NCBI GenBank assembly: GCA_947567625.1
Contig: CANONN010000012.1
Span: forward strand, 1 to 64,000
Reading direction: 5' to 3'
DNA from: an uncultured Roseburia sp.
Lineage (GTDB): Bacteria > Bacillota > Clostridia > Lachnospirales > Lachnospiraceae
DNA: 64,000 bases
Part shown: positions 8,820 to 16,990 of the stretch, piece by piece
Layout: each line of letters starts with the position of its first letter
Numbering within the stretch: position 1 is the first letter of the stretch
The notes under the pieces: model-generated
Databases searched by the model: none
What the model saw: only the letters and a program-made list of their open reading frames with translations
Told to the model about the DNA's origin: nothing
Translations under genes and position numbers: made by a program

Positions 8820-9599
8820 ATGTACAAGATAGCAATATGTGATGACAGCGGGCAGGACAGAAAACATCTGTTAAACCACATCAGAAGAACGGCGAAAGAC
8901 GAGATACAGATTTTTGAATACGCCTCCGGTGAAGAACTATTGGAGGCGATGAAAGAAACGGTATTTGAAGCCGTCTTTTTGGATGTGCAGATGAAGGGGA
9001 TAGACGGAAACGAGACGGCGAAGCGGATACGCGAGCTGGATGCCAATCTGGTGCTGGCGTTTTGCACCGGATTTGTCGAGCCATCGCCGGTCACTTTTGA
9101 AGTACAGCCATACCGTTATATTATGAAGAATATGACGGAGCAGCAGGTGGCCGATTATGTGGGCGATGTGCTGAATAAGATGAAAGAGAACGGTGAAATG
9201 CCGTCTCTGCTGGTCAATGTCGGCAAAAGACAGGTGGTGATTCGGGCGGAGCATGTCATTTACATCGAAAAATATAAGAAATTTACGAGGATGCATCTCA
9301 CGGCGCAGGCGTTAAAGCGCTATGGCATCTATCCCGGGAGGAACGGCGAGCTGCCGGATATCAAGCTGATCGAAAAACTGCCGGTCACTTTCGAGACCCT
9401 GAAGAAACACGGGTTCGGCTGGCCGCATGACAGTTATATTATCAACTTCCAGTACATATGTGCCTGCACGGCGAGAGATTTTCAACTGGCGGAGGTAGAG
9501 CATCTGTTTGCGATTGCCAGGAGCAAAGCGAAAGAATTTAACGAGCAGAAGAACCGGTTTATGTGCGCGAAGTATGTGGGAGGAGGTGGCAGAATATGA
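8820..9599 (+). CDS. LytTR-family response regulator (AgrA-like)
   Basis: This 259-residue regulator is the output half of the signalling locus. The receiver domain (about 1-125) shows the acidic pair DD at 8-9, the phospho-acceptor Asp55 (FLDVQMKGIDG) and a lysine near 117. The C-terminal half (about 140-245) is a LytTR DNA-binding domain of the AgrA/ComE type, with the pattern VIYIEKYKKF and a HDSYIIN segment. GAGGGAAAGG precedes the ATG. A nearby ATG at 8816 opens a frame that stops after eight codons. The stop codon overlaps the start of the kinase gene (ATGA), so the two are translationally coupled. Confidence 0.9.
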   Translation: MYKIAICDDSGQDRKHLLNHIRRTAKDEIQIFEYASGEELLEAMKETVFEAVFLDVQMKGIDGNETAKRIRELDANLVLAFCTGFVEPSPVTFEVQPYRYIMKNMTEQQVADYVGDVLNKMKENGEMPSLLVNVGKRQVVIRAEHVIYIEKYKKFTRMHLTAQALKRYGIYPGRNGELPDIKLIEKLPVTFETLKKHGFGWPHDSYIINFQYICACTARDFQLAEVEHLFAIARSKAKEFNEQKNRFMCAKYVGGGGRI

Positions 9600-10927
9600 G
9601 AGAAGGGATGTGGATGCTGGCGCGATTTTTATTTTGTGCTACGGACACGTATATGGTTTACCGCTTTTTCTCTGTGATGTTTCCGAAGCGTTTAAAGAGA
9701 GGGCATGGGATTCTCTGGGCGCTGTGTATCACGGCAGTAGCATTTTTGGAGAACAGGTTGCAGATCACATGGTTGAACCTGCTCTTTTTTCCGGTGCTGT
9801 TCTTTCTTTATGCCAGTGTGGAATTTAAAATATCTAAGAAAAACAGTGCTGTTTATGCATTGATCTGGTATGCGATATTTGGGGGCGGGGAGGTAGCATT
9901 TGAGAGCTGTTTTCGCTTTTTGTCAACCCATATGCAGATTCATATTGATGTCTGGACAGCTGGGAATGGATTTTATTTTTTGCTAGTTGAATATATAGTT
10001 CAATTTCTATTTTTATTATTCATAGAGCAGTTTACTAAAAAGCTGGAAATCCAAGGAGATCAGGAGTTTGCATGGTATTTGCTGATTGTACCAGTAACTT
10101 CGATTGCAGTATTAAGTTGTTTTATGTATATGGAATTCCCGAAAAGTCTTGTGTTGCAAGCGGTGGTGACGCTTGGGTCATTGATGCAGTACTTTTCCAA
10201 TGCGGCTATCTTTATCGTGTTGGAGCGTTACACCGTGATTATGAATGAGAAAAAATATGACGCGCTGTATCAGGTCAAACAGGAGATGGAGGACGAAAAA
10301 TTCCAGAAGATCGCGAAGCTGAACGAGGACTACCGCTGCTATATGCATGATATGCACAATTATCTGAACAATATCCGGCTGCTGGCGATGAGAGAGGAGA
10401 ACGAGGCGGTGGTAAAGATCATAAACGATATGGAGGGGGAGCTGCAAAACAAAGAGGTCGAGCACAAGCTTTTCTGCGGCAACCCGGTGCTAAATTCTAT
10501 CCTGGCCGAGCAGAGCGCGAAAGCGGTGGGGCAGGGCGTAGCGATGCAGGTGTTTGTGGAGCGTTTTCTCGGCGTGGAGTTTATTCTCGAGGCGGACATG
10601 ATCTCACTGTTTGGAAATCTGCTCGACAACGCCGTTGCGGCGGCAGCGCAGTGCAAGGGAGAGAAGACGGTGGACGTCAAACTGTTTATGGGCAATCAGT
10701 ATATGTTTGTCTGTTATATCGAAAACAGCTATGACAGGGTGCTGCGCGAGGCGGAGGGCTTCGCGAGCACCAAGCAGGAGGCGGGGCACGGCCTTGGCAT
10801 CGGTATCGTGCGGCGCCTGGCGGAAAAGTACGGCGGCAGCGTGACGATGGAGACGTCGGAGAACAAGTTTGTCACTATCCTGACCCTCTCGTCCCTGCAG
10901 GAACAGAGACTGCAAATTTTAGCATGA
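9596..10927 (+). CDS. GHKL sensor histidine kinase (AgrC-like)
   Basis: The 443-residue protein is the likely receptor for the peptide signal made by the next two genes. Residues 1-212 contain about six hydrophobic segments and no large external loop, as in AgrC receptors. The dimerization region has HDMHN at 251-255, which aligns with the HDxxN phospho-acceptor motif, making His251 the probable phosphorylated residue. The GHKL ATPase domain shows an N-box (LFGNLLDNAVAAA) and a G-box (GHGLGIGIVRRL). GGGAGGAGGTGG lies before the ATG at 9596, which overlaps the regulator stop as ATGA. The membrane half is notably more AT-rich than the catalytic half. Confidence 0.9.
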   Translation: MREGMWMLARFLFCATDTYMVYRFFSVMFPKRLKRGHGILWALCITAVAFLENRLQITWLNLLFFPVLFFLYASVEFKISKKNSAVYALIWYAIFGGGEVAFESCFRFLSTHMQIHIDVWTAGNGFYFLLVEYIVQFLFLLFIEQFTKKLEIQGDQEFAWYLLIVPVTSIAVLSCFMYMEFPKSLVLQAVVTLGSLMQYFSNAAIFIVLERYTVIMNEKKYDALYQVKQEMEDEKFQKIAKLNEDYRCYMHDMHNYLNNIRLLAMREENEAVVKIINDMEGELQNKEVEHKLFCGNPVLNSILAEQSAKAVGQGVAMQVFVERFLGVEFILEADMISLFGNLLDNAVAAAAQCKGEKTVDVKLFMGNQYMFVCYIENSYDRVLREAEGFASTKQEAGHGLGIGIVRRLAEKYGGSVTMETSENKFVTILTLSSLQEQRLQILA

Positions 10928-11050
10928 AAATTGTCTGATTTTGGTATTTTATAGCAATAATTGGAAAAATATGGTAGTGTGGATATGTGGTTACAGGCGA
11001 ACTGTATATGGATGCCACGACAATATGACTGAGCAAAGGAGGAATGTGCG

Positions 11051-11212
11051 ATGAGGAAATGGTTTCAGCAGATGAAAGCCAAGGGCGTGTTTGCAAAGGC
11101 AGCCAACGTGCTGGCACTGACGATGGTGCTTTACACAGCCAATACGACATGTGTTTGGATGCATCATCAGCCGGAAGTTCCGGAAGACGTAAGAAAGTTT
11201 AGGAAGTTTTAA
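11051..11212 (+). CDS. agrD: AgrD-like cyclic autoinducer peptide precursor
   Basis: This 53-residue precursor has the three AgrD parts. Residues 1-27 are a basic amphipathic helix (MRKWFQQMKAKGVFAKAANV...) that should bind the membrane. Residues 28-38 hold the signal core with Cys34 (TANTTCVWMH). Residues 39-53 are the cleaved tail, HQPEVPEDV..., closely matching the DEPEVPKEL tail of staphylococcal AgrD. By that alignment the ring would join the Cys34 thiol to the carboxyl group of His38 (C-V-W-M-H), with an N-terminal tail of unknown length. AAAGGAGG precedes the ATG. The stop overlaps the start of agrB as TAATG, so production of precursor and processing enzyme is coupled. Confidence 0.9.
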   Translation: MRKWFQQMKAKGVFAKAANVLALTMVLYTANTTCVWMHHQPEVPEDVRKFRKF

Positions 11213-11784
11213 TGTTCAAAAAACTGGCACAGCAGTTGGTTGGCTGGCAGGTGAGAAAGGGATATTTACAGGAGGAACAGCAGGCGCTTTACTGTTATGG
11301 GTATGAAGCCCTGTTAAATCAGATCATGAATATTTTGGCGGCGTGTGTCATAGCGATCGTGTTTCGCGCTCCGCTGCAGGTGCTGGTGTTCCTGTTGAGC
11401 TATATCCCGTTGCGTTCTTACAGCGGGGGATATCATGCCGAAACCAACTGCGTGTGCAGCATAGTTTCAGCGCTGTTGACCATTGTTGTCTGTATTGCGG
11501 CAAGGTGGACGCCGGAAGTGTGGAAGCTCCTGCTGCTGCCCGTCGGTTTTGTGTTCTCCGGTATTATGATATTTAAGTTTGCGCCAGTGCAAAATAAAAA
11601 TAAGCAGTTGGACGCCGAGGAATTCGGCCATTACCGGAGACGGAGCAGAATCATCTGGCTGGCAGAGGTGGGGACGGCGCTTGTGTGTCTCCCATGGATG
11701 GTTGATGTCAGTTTCGTGCTGGCTGTCTCAAATCTGATTCTGGGGGTCATGATAGTGGTTGGAGTTGTGAAGAATTATATATAG
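11212..11784 (+). CDS. agrB: AgrB-type peptide-processing cysteine endopeptidase
   Basis: AgrB is a membrane protease that cuts the AgrD tail and helps form the thiolactone ring. The 190-residue protein has four or five hydrophobic segments (about 36-63, 80-100, 105-125, 145-185). The catalytic pair is His75 and Cys82 in RSYSGGYHAETNCVC, seven residues apart as in characterized AgrB. The basic N-terminus fits the family. It starts one base inside the agrD stop codon. The order regulator-kinase-D-B differs from the staphylococcal B-D-C-A order. A terminator follows within 25 bases. Confidence 0.93.
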   Translation: MFKKLAQQLVGWQVRKGYLQEEQQALYCYGYEALLNQIMNILAACVIAIVFRAPLQVLVFLLSYIPLRSYSGGYHAETNCVCSIVSALLTIVVCIAARWTPEVWKLLLLPVGFVFSGIMIFKFAPVQNKNKQLDAEEFGHYRRRSRIIWLAEVGTALVCLPWMVDVSFVLAVSNLILGVMIVVGVVKNYI

Positions 11785-12280
11785 AAGAGCACGGATATTT
11801 TAGGGAGCCTGTGAAAACAGGCTCTTATTTCTTATCTTATAGGAAAGACCTTGTTACTGTGAAGCGTTAAAGTTTGTGGCTTTCCTATAAGAAAAAACCC
11901 TCCGGGCAGGATCGCACTGCGGCGGAGAGGAATCATGCTGCTAAAGCAGCCCGCCGCAGGCGGAGAATCCGGCTCATTTAAAGTTTGTCTTCGACAAAAA
12001 GCCGGATTCCCGCTCGGCTAGATATACGCGTTCTTACGGACTTTGCAGCGAGTGCAAAGTCCTGAGCTGAACTGTCACTTCTTTCTTAATAAAAAAGTAT
12101 ATTTCTACTTGCAAAATCGCAAATTTTCATGTATGGTAGTAAAGGTGTGAATTTTGATGTGCAATGTCTGTCATTATTGCCTGGATAAATTCATTATATT
12201 GGAAAATAATAAGAAAACTTGCAGGATCCATTGACGGAAAATGCAAAAAGCAGACTGCGTGCGGCAGGTGAAACAGTGCT
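11785..12280. other. Gene-free, highly folded intergenic stretch
   Basis: This 496-base gap holds the agrB terminator and then at least four more strong structures: a 12-bp inverted repeat (11836-11847 with 11880-11891); a nested stem TGCGGCGG/CCGCCGCA (11918-11925 with 11951-11958) enclosing GCTGC-TAAA-GCAGC; a nested stem GAATCCGGCT/AGCCGGATTC (11965-11974 with 12000-12009) enclosing TTTGTC-TTC-GACAAA; and GGACTTTGCA/TGCAAAGTCC (12038-12047 with 12053-12062). It may be a structured RNA or a composite of extragenic repeats. No open reading frame is convincing. Confidence 0.6.
11805..11833 (+). terminator. Rho-independent terminator after agrB
   Basis: GAGCCTGT (11805-11812), a GAAA tetraloop and ACAGGCTC (11817-11824) form a perfect 8-bp hairpin followed by the T-rich stretch TTATTTCTT. 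Confidence 0.88.
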
Positions 12281-13597
12281 ATGGATTTATTTGATTATAT
12301 GAGGGAACAAAACAGGGAGAGGGAAGCGCCGTTGGCGTCGCGGCTTAGGCCGGCGGCGTTAGAGGAGATGGTCGGACAGCAGCATATTATCGGCAAGGAT
12401 AAGCTCTTGTACCGGGCGATCAAGGCGGATAAGCTGAGTTCGATTATTCTCTACGGGCCGCCGGGGACGGGCAAGACGACGCTGGCAAAGGTGATTGCCA
12501 GCACCACGAGCGCAGAGTTTTTGCAGATCAACGCCACCTCCGCCGGGAAAAAGGACATGGAGGATGTGGTTCGCCAGGCAAAGGACTTTCAGGGGATGTA
12601 CGGCAAAAAAACGATTCTGTTTATTGACGAGATTCATCGCTTTCACAAGGGGCAGCAGGATTACCTGCTCCCCTTTGTGGAGGACGGCACGGTAATATTG
12701 ATCGGAGCCACCACGGAAAATCCCTACTTTGAGGTGAACGGCGCGCTGCTTTCCCGCTCTGTGATCTTTGAGTTAAAGCCCCTCTCCAGAGAAGATATCA
12801 AAACGCTGTTACTTCGGGCGGTGTACGATAAGGAGAGGGGGATGGGAGCGTATCACGCGGTGATTGAGGAGGAAGCGCTTGACTTTTTGGCGGATATGGC
12901 AAACGGCGACGCGAGAGCCGCGCTCACGGCCGTAGAGCTTGGCATATTGACGACGGAGCCGTCGGCGGACGGGCAGATTCATCTCACACTGTCGGTCGCA
13001 AGTGAGTGTATCCAAAAGCGCGTGGTGCAATATGATAAATCAGGGGATAATCACTATGATACCGTATCTGCATTTATTAAGAGTATGCGCGGCTCGGACC
13101 CGGACGCGGCAGTCTATTACCTGGCGCGCATGCTGTATGCGGGGGAAGACATCAAGTTTATCGCCAGAAGAATCATGATCTGCGCCTCCGAGGATGTGGG
13201 GAACGCGGACCCTCTGGCGCTCTCGGTGGCGGTTGGCGCGGCGCAGGCGGTGGAACGCATCGGGATGCCGGAGGCTCAGATTATATTATCCCAGGCTGTG
13301 ACCTATGTGGCGTCAGCGCCGAAGAGTAACTCCGCTGTGCGCGCCATTGACCGGGCGATGCAGGCCGTGAAAAATACCGAGACGGCCCCGGTTCCGGTGC
13401 ATTTGCAGGATGCCCACTACAAATCTTCGGGCAAGCTGGGCCATGGGGTGGGATACCGGTATGCCCACGATTATCCCAAGCATTATGTGAAGCAGCAATA
13501 TCTGCCGGACGGCCTGGCCGGAGAAACATTTTACGAGCCGTCGGAGCAGGGGTATGAGAAGACCATTCGGGAATATTTCCGTTGGATACAGGAATAG
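12281..13597 (+). CDS. RarA/MgsA-like AAA+ ATPase (first paralogue)
   Basis: The 438-residue protein belongs to the RarA (MgsA/WRNIP1) family of clamp-loader-like ATPases that act at stalled replication forks. It has Walker A GPPGTGKTT near residue 55, Walker B FIDEIHRFHKGQQD, sensor 1 GATTEN, and the C-terminal tetramerization region with AIDRAM and YRYAHDY. A second, more canonical rarA lies at 25206 in the same window. This copy differs by the N-terminus MDLFDYMREQNRER and by a phenylalanine-to-tyrosine change in the sensor region. The ribosome site is weak (AGGTGA about 14 bases before the ATG). It could be a duplicate with a specialised role or a simple backup. Confidence 0.88.
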   Translation: MDLFDYMREQNREREAPLASRLRPAALEEMVGQQHIIGKDKLLYRAIKADKLSSIILYGPPGTGKTTLAKVIASTTSAEFLQINATSAGKKDMEDVVRQAKDFQGMYGKKTILFIDEIHRFHKGQQDYLLPFVEDGTVILIGATTENPYFEVNGALLSRSVIFELKPLSREDIKTLLLRAVYDKERGMGAYHAVIEEEALDFLADMANGDARAALTAVELGILTTEPSADGQIHLTLSVASECIQKRVVQYDKSGDNHYDTVSAFIKSMRGSDPDAAVYYLARMLYAGEDIKFIARRIMICASEDVGNADPLALSVAVGAAQAVERIGMPEAQIILSQAVTYVASAPKSNSAVRAIDRAMQAVKNTETAPVPVHLQDAHYKSSGKLGHGVGYRYAHDYPKHYVKQQYLPDGLAGETFYEPSEQGYEKTIREYFRWIQE

Positions 13598-13607
13598 CGG
13601 AAACAGA

Positions 13608-13701
13608 CAAATTTGTGCCGAAGCGTCACAAATTTGAATCGCAGAGCCGAATCTGACATTCGGCTTATGTTCTAACGCGTTAAATCGCTTCGGAATGGAG
13701 G
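13608..13701 (+). promoter_or_regulatory. Foldable leader of the aminotransferase gene
   Basis: Hairpin 1 pairs CAAATTTGTG (13608-13617) with CACAAATTTG (13627-13636). Its loop contains CCGAAGCG (13618-13625), which is fully complementary to CGCTTCGG (13686-13693) lying just before the ATGGAGG ribosome site. Hairpin 2 pairs AGCCGAAT (13645-13652) with ATTCGGCT (13658-13665) around CTGAC. The loop-to-leader pairing would make a pseudoknot beside the ribosome site. Translational control is inferred; the ligand or trigger is unknown. Confidence 0.5.
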
Positions 13702-13707
13702 ATTATT

Positions 13708-14997
13708 ATGAAATCGTATCAGGAGATGTCAAAGGAAGAATTACTTGCGGAGAAGGAGAGCTTAGAAGCGGCTTACCGCGCATACCAGGAGAGAGGATTG
13801 AGTCTGGATATGTCGAGAGGCAAACCATCGGCAGAGCAGTTAGATCTCTCCATGCCGATGATGGATATTCTCTCGTCCCAAACACCGCTTGTCAGTAAGG
13901 AGGGGCTTGACTGCCGCAATTACGGCGCGCTCGACGGTCTCCCTGAGGCGAAAGCGCTGTTTGCCGGCATGGCGGGCTGTAAGCCGGAGAATGTGATTGT
14001 ATACGGCAATTCCAGCTTAAACGTCATGTATGATTTTATTTCGCGTTCCTTTACGCACGGGGTGATGGGAAGCACGCCGTGGTGCAGGCTGGATAAAGTA
14101 AAATTCTTATGCCCGGTGCCGGGATATGACAGGCACTTTTCCATCACGGAAAGCTTTGGCGTCGAAATGATCAATATTCCGATGGGACCGGGTGGCCCTG
14201 ATATGGATATGGTGGAGGAATTGGTCAACGGTGATGCAGCCGTCAAAGGTATCTGGTGCGTGCCCAAATACTCCAACCCGCAGGGGATAAGCTACTCTGA
14301 CGAGACGGTGCGCCGTTTTGCGGCATTAAAGCCCGCGGCGCCGGATTTCCGTATCTACTGGGATAACGCCTACTGCGTACATCACCTGTATGATGAGGAG
14401 CAAGATCAGCTGCTTGACATATTTGAAGCGTGTGAGAACGCCGGAAGCTCCGATATGGTCTACGAATTTCTCTCTACCAGCAAGATCAGCTTTGCGGGGG
14501 CCGGACTTGCGGCGGTGGCGGCGTCCGCTAATAATCTCGCGGATATTAAAAAACAGCTTACCAATCAGAGCATCGGATTTGATAAGATTAACCAGCTTCG
14601 CCATGTGCTCTTTTTTAAAGATATGGACGGGATTGCGGAACATATGAAAAAGCATGCCGCTTCGATGCGCCCCAAATTTGAAATGATTTTGTCTATGTTT
14701 GATCAGGAATTAAAAGGACGCGGCGCGGGCAGCTGGTGTACGCCCAAGGGCGGATATTTTATCACCTATGAAACCATAGACGGATGCGCAAAGAGCGTGG
14801 TAGGCCGCGCGAAAGAGGCGGGAGTTGTGATGACGCCTGCGGGTGCGCCGTTCCCTTACGGCAAAGACCCCAAAGACGCGGTGATTCGCATTTCTCCCAC
14901 ATATCCGAATCTGGACGATTTAAGGCTGGCTACGGAGATTTTTATTGTCTGCGTCAAACTGGCAACCGTAGAAAAACTGGTGGAGCAGCATCAGTAA
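13708..14997 (+). CDS. PLP-dependent aminotransferase, aspartate aminotransferase-like
   Basis: This 429-residue enzyme is a fold-type I, class I/II aminotransferase. It looks like the bacterial aspartate aminotransferase subgroup of about 430 residues (PF12897-like) rather than AspC. Seen features are SRGKPS near 36, the substrate-side YGNSSLNVMYD, WCVPKYSNPQG, DNAY as the cofactor-ring binding region, the PLP lysine Lys259 in STSKISFAG, and the carboxylate-binding RISPTYPN near the end. It would transfer an amino group between aspartate or a similar amino acid and 2-oxoglutarate in the cytoplasm. GGAGG lies before the ATG at the end of a folded leader. Exact substrate is not certain. Confidence 0.87.
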   Translation: MKSYQEMSKEELLAEKESLEAAYRAYQERGLSLDMSRGKPSAEQLDLSMPMMDILSSQTPLVSKEGLDCRNYGALDGLPEAKALFAGMAGCKPENVIVYGNSSLNVMYDFISRSFTHGVMGSTPWCRLDKVKFLCPVPGYDRHFSITESFGVEMINIPMGPGGPDMDMVEELVNGDAAVKGIWCVPKYSNPQGISYSDETVRRFAALKPAAPDFRIYWDNAYCVHHLYDEEQDQLLDIFEACENAGSSDMVYEFLSTSKISFAGAGLAAVAASANNLADIKKQLTNQSIGFDKINQLRHVLFFKDMDGIAEHMKKHAASMRPKFEMILSMFDQELKGRGAGSWCTPKGGYFITYETIDGCAKSVVGRAKEAGVVMTPAGAPFPYGKDPKDAVIRISPTYPNLDDLRLATEIFIVCVKLATVEKLVEQHQ

Positions 14998-15015
14998 ATA
15001 ATGGCAGAGACGAGA

Positions 15016-15065
15016 AAAACGGGTTTGCTGCGCGGGGAGATCTCCCCGTGCGGTAAACCCGTTTT
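15016..15065. terminator. Bidirectional terminator between convergent genes
   Basis: AAAACGGGTTT (15016-15026) pairs with AAACCCGTTTT (15055-15065) and encloses a second stem CGGGGAGATCTCCCCG. The A-run and T-run at the two ends let it act on both strands. Confidence 0.85.
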
Positions 15066-15091
15066 CTAGGAAAGTATTTTGTTTTTGGAAC

Positions 15092-15736
15092 TTATGCTTC
15101 TGTTTCGGTGCCTGCAACGGCCTCTGTCTTCGTACCGTTTTTCCAGTCGTCAAACTTCTGCATTACGGCATCGTAAGTACGCTGAGAAATGTCCGGGAGC
15201 GTGTCGCCCCAAGCCTTGGTCGCCTGCTTGAAGCCTTTCTGGAACGCAGCGATCATCTCGTCGGCTTTTTCGGGATCGTCGCCGGCTAATGCTTTCGCAA
15301 AGTCGATGATACGGTCGGATGTCTGCTCAACACCCCAGTAACCGTCGTCTGCGATATCCTTCTGTGCCTGTGCTTTTGTAGCGGCATCAACGGTATAATT
15401 GCCTTTCGCAAGAAAGCTCCACATAGAATCGGCTTTGCCGAGTGCGGAACCCTGCTGTGACATCATTTTCTCAACGATGCTTCTCAGTTGAGCGGTGCGC
15501 TCCTCGGCATCTTTCTTCATCTGAGCAATGATGGAAGCGTTTGGTTTCTTTGTGCCAGGTTTGCTTACTGTCCCGGAAGCAGTGGTGTCGCCTTTTTCGT
15601 AGACAACGCCCGGTTTTTCAGCTGTGTTCTCAGCCGGTTTCTTTTCTGCTTCTTTTTCTGCCGCGGTATTGCTCTTAGGAGCGGTGGAAGTAGTTGCAGC
15701 GGTCGTGGTAGAACTGTTGATTGGGTTAAAATCCAT
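15092..15736 (-). CDS. Conserved protein of unknown function
   Basis: This 214-residue protein has a disordered, Thr/Ala/Lys-rich N-terminal half (1-75) and a helical C-terminal domain (about 90-200) with GYWGVEQTSDRIIDFAKAL and KQATKAWGDTLPDIS. A related domain in proteobacteria is sometimes labelled hydrogenase-4 component G, but nothing here supports a link to hydrogenase. There is no signal peptide or membrane segment. The ATG at 15736 has an excellent GGAGGAGG site 7 bases upstream; an upstream in-frame ATG at 15787 has none. It is transcribed alone and shares a terminator with the convergent aminotransferase. Confidence 0.7.
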   Translation of the reverse strand: MDFNPINSSTTTAATTSTAPKSNTAAEKEAEKKPAENTAEKPGVVYEKGDTTASGTVSKPGTKKPNASIIAQMKKDAEERTAQLRSIVEKMMSQQGSALGKADSMWSFLAKGNYTVDAATKAQAQKDIADDGYWGVEQTSDRIIDFAKALAGDDPEKADEMIAAFQKGFKQATKAWGDTLPDISQRTYDAVMQKFDDWKNGTKTEAVAGTETEA

Positions 15737-16036
15737 TTTATCCTCCTCCATTCTTTGATAATAATAGAATCTTACATGAACATCCATGTTGCATGGGTTT
15801 AAAGATTCCCTCTGGAAAATGGCCGCCGGGCATGGCAGTATTTTCCTTGTTTATTATATCGGCCATATTTGATAATAAATTAGAGAGTTGCCATAAATGG
15901 ACATCGAATAAAATTGCGAATAAAATTGTAAAACAGAAATGATTGACGGATTGTACAGAAAATGGTACAATCTGCATGTATACAAAATACATAAAAAATA
16001 CAATGTTGGCAGACAAAAGAAAGGTGCGGTTATCCG
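15737..16036. other. Divergent intergenic region before ispE
   Basis: This 300-base gap between divergent genes contains the ispE promoter (15943-15971). The stretch next to the minus-strand gene is AT-rich; I see no clear minus-strand promoter and no open reading frame that looks real. Confidence 0.5.
15943..15971 (+). promoter_or_regulatory. Sigma-A promoter of ispE with inverted repeat
   Basis: TTGACG (15943-15948), a 17-bp spacer and TACAAT (15966-15971) form a good promoter. ATTGTAC and GTACAAT form an inverted repeat with an 8-base gap that covers the spacer and -10 box and could bind a regulator. Confidence 0.75.
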
Positions 16037-16909
16037 GTGAAAGATATATCCATAAAAGCCCTGGCAAAAATTAATCTCGGCCTTGATGTGGTGAGAAGGC
16101 GCGAGGACGGCTATCATGAAGTGAAAATGGTGATGCAGACGATACATTTGTTCGACCGTCTGGAGATGAAGAGGACGGTTTCACCAGGCATTCATATCGA
16201 GACCAATCTGTCTTTTTTGCCCACCAATGAGAATAATCTGATCTATAAAGCCGCAAAATTGTTAATGGATGAGTTTTCGATTGACGAGGGGATTTTTGTC
16301 AACCTGCAAAAGCATATTCCGGTGGCGGCCGGCATGGCTGGCGGCAGCACGGACGCGGCGGGCGTCCTCTACGGCATGAATAAAATGTTTGATCTCGGTT
16401 TGACAAAGGAGGACCTCATGCGGCGGGGAGTAAAGATCGGCGCCGATGTACCCTACTGCATCATGCGGGGGACGGCGCTCGCGGAGGGGATTGGCGAGAA
16501 GCTCACGGCGCTGCCGCCGATGGTGAAGTGTCCGGTGCTCATCGCAAAACCCCAGATCAGCGTTTCCACCAAGTATGTCTATGAAAATCTTCGCCTGAGC
16601 GCAGACACGCAGCACCCCGATATTGATACGCTGGTGGAGGATATCGCCAGAAAAAATCTGGGGAAGATCGCCGCGGATATGGGCAATCTTTTGGAGACAG
16701 TGACGATTCCGGCCTACCCGGTGATCGCCGATATCAAGCGGCAGATGTTAGAGCACGGCGCGCTGGGGGCGATGATGAGCGGCAGCGGGCCCACGGTGTT
16801 TGGCTTGTTTGCGGAGGAAGATACGGCGGAGGCGGCTTTTGCGGCGATGAAAGAGTCAGGACTCGCTAGACAGGTATTTTTGACCAGTATCTACAACAAT
16901 GCACGCTGA
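16037..16909 (+). CDS. ispE: 4-diphosphocytidyl-2-C-methyl-D-erythritol kinase IspE
   Basis: IspE phosphorylates the 2-hydroxyl of 4-diphosphocytidyl-2-C-methylerythritol with ATP, in the non-mevalonate isoprenoid pathway. The 290 residues match the family. The GHMP-kinase features are KINLGLDVV near residue 12, the glycine-rich ATP loop PVAAGMAGGSTDAA near 95-108, and the C-terminal motif MMSGSGPTVFG. I read the start as GTG at 16037 with AGAAAGGTG about 9 bases upstream. A GntR regulator gene follows 81 bases later. Confidence 0.95.
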   Translation: MKDISIKALAKINLGLDVVRRREDGYHEVKMVMQTIHLFDRLEMKRTVSPGIHIETNLSFLPTNENNLIYKAAKLLMDEFSIDEGIFVNLQKHIPVAAGMAGGSTDAAGVLYGMNKMFDLGLTKEDLMRRGVKIGADVPYCIMRGTALAEGIGEKLTALPPMVKCPVLIAKPQISVSTKYVYENLRLSADTQHPDIDTLVEDIARKNLGKIAADMGNLLETVTIPAYPVIADIKRQMLEHGALGAMMSGSGPTVFGLFAEEDTAEAAFAAMKESGLARQVFLTSIYNNAR

Positions 16910-16990
16910 CATGTATTGGGAAGAGAGAATGATAAACGATTGGGACGATAGCATAGGAATCAATCGGAACGGTTATGGATGGAGCTTAAA

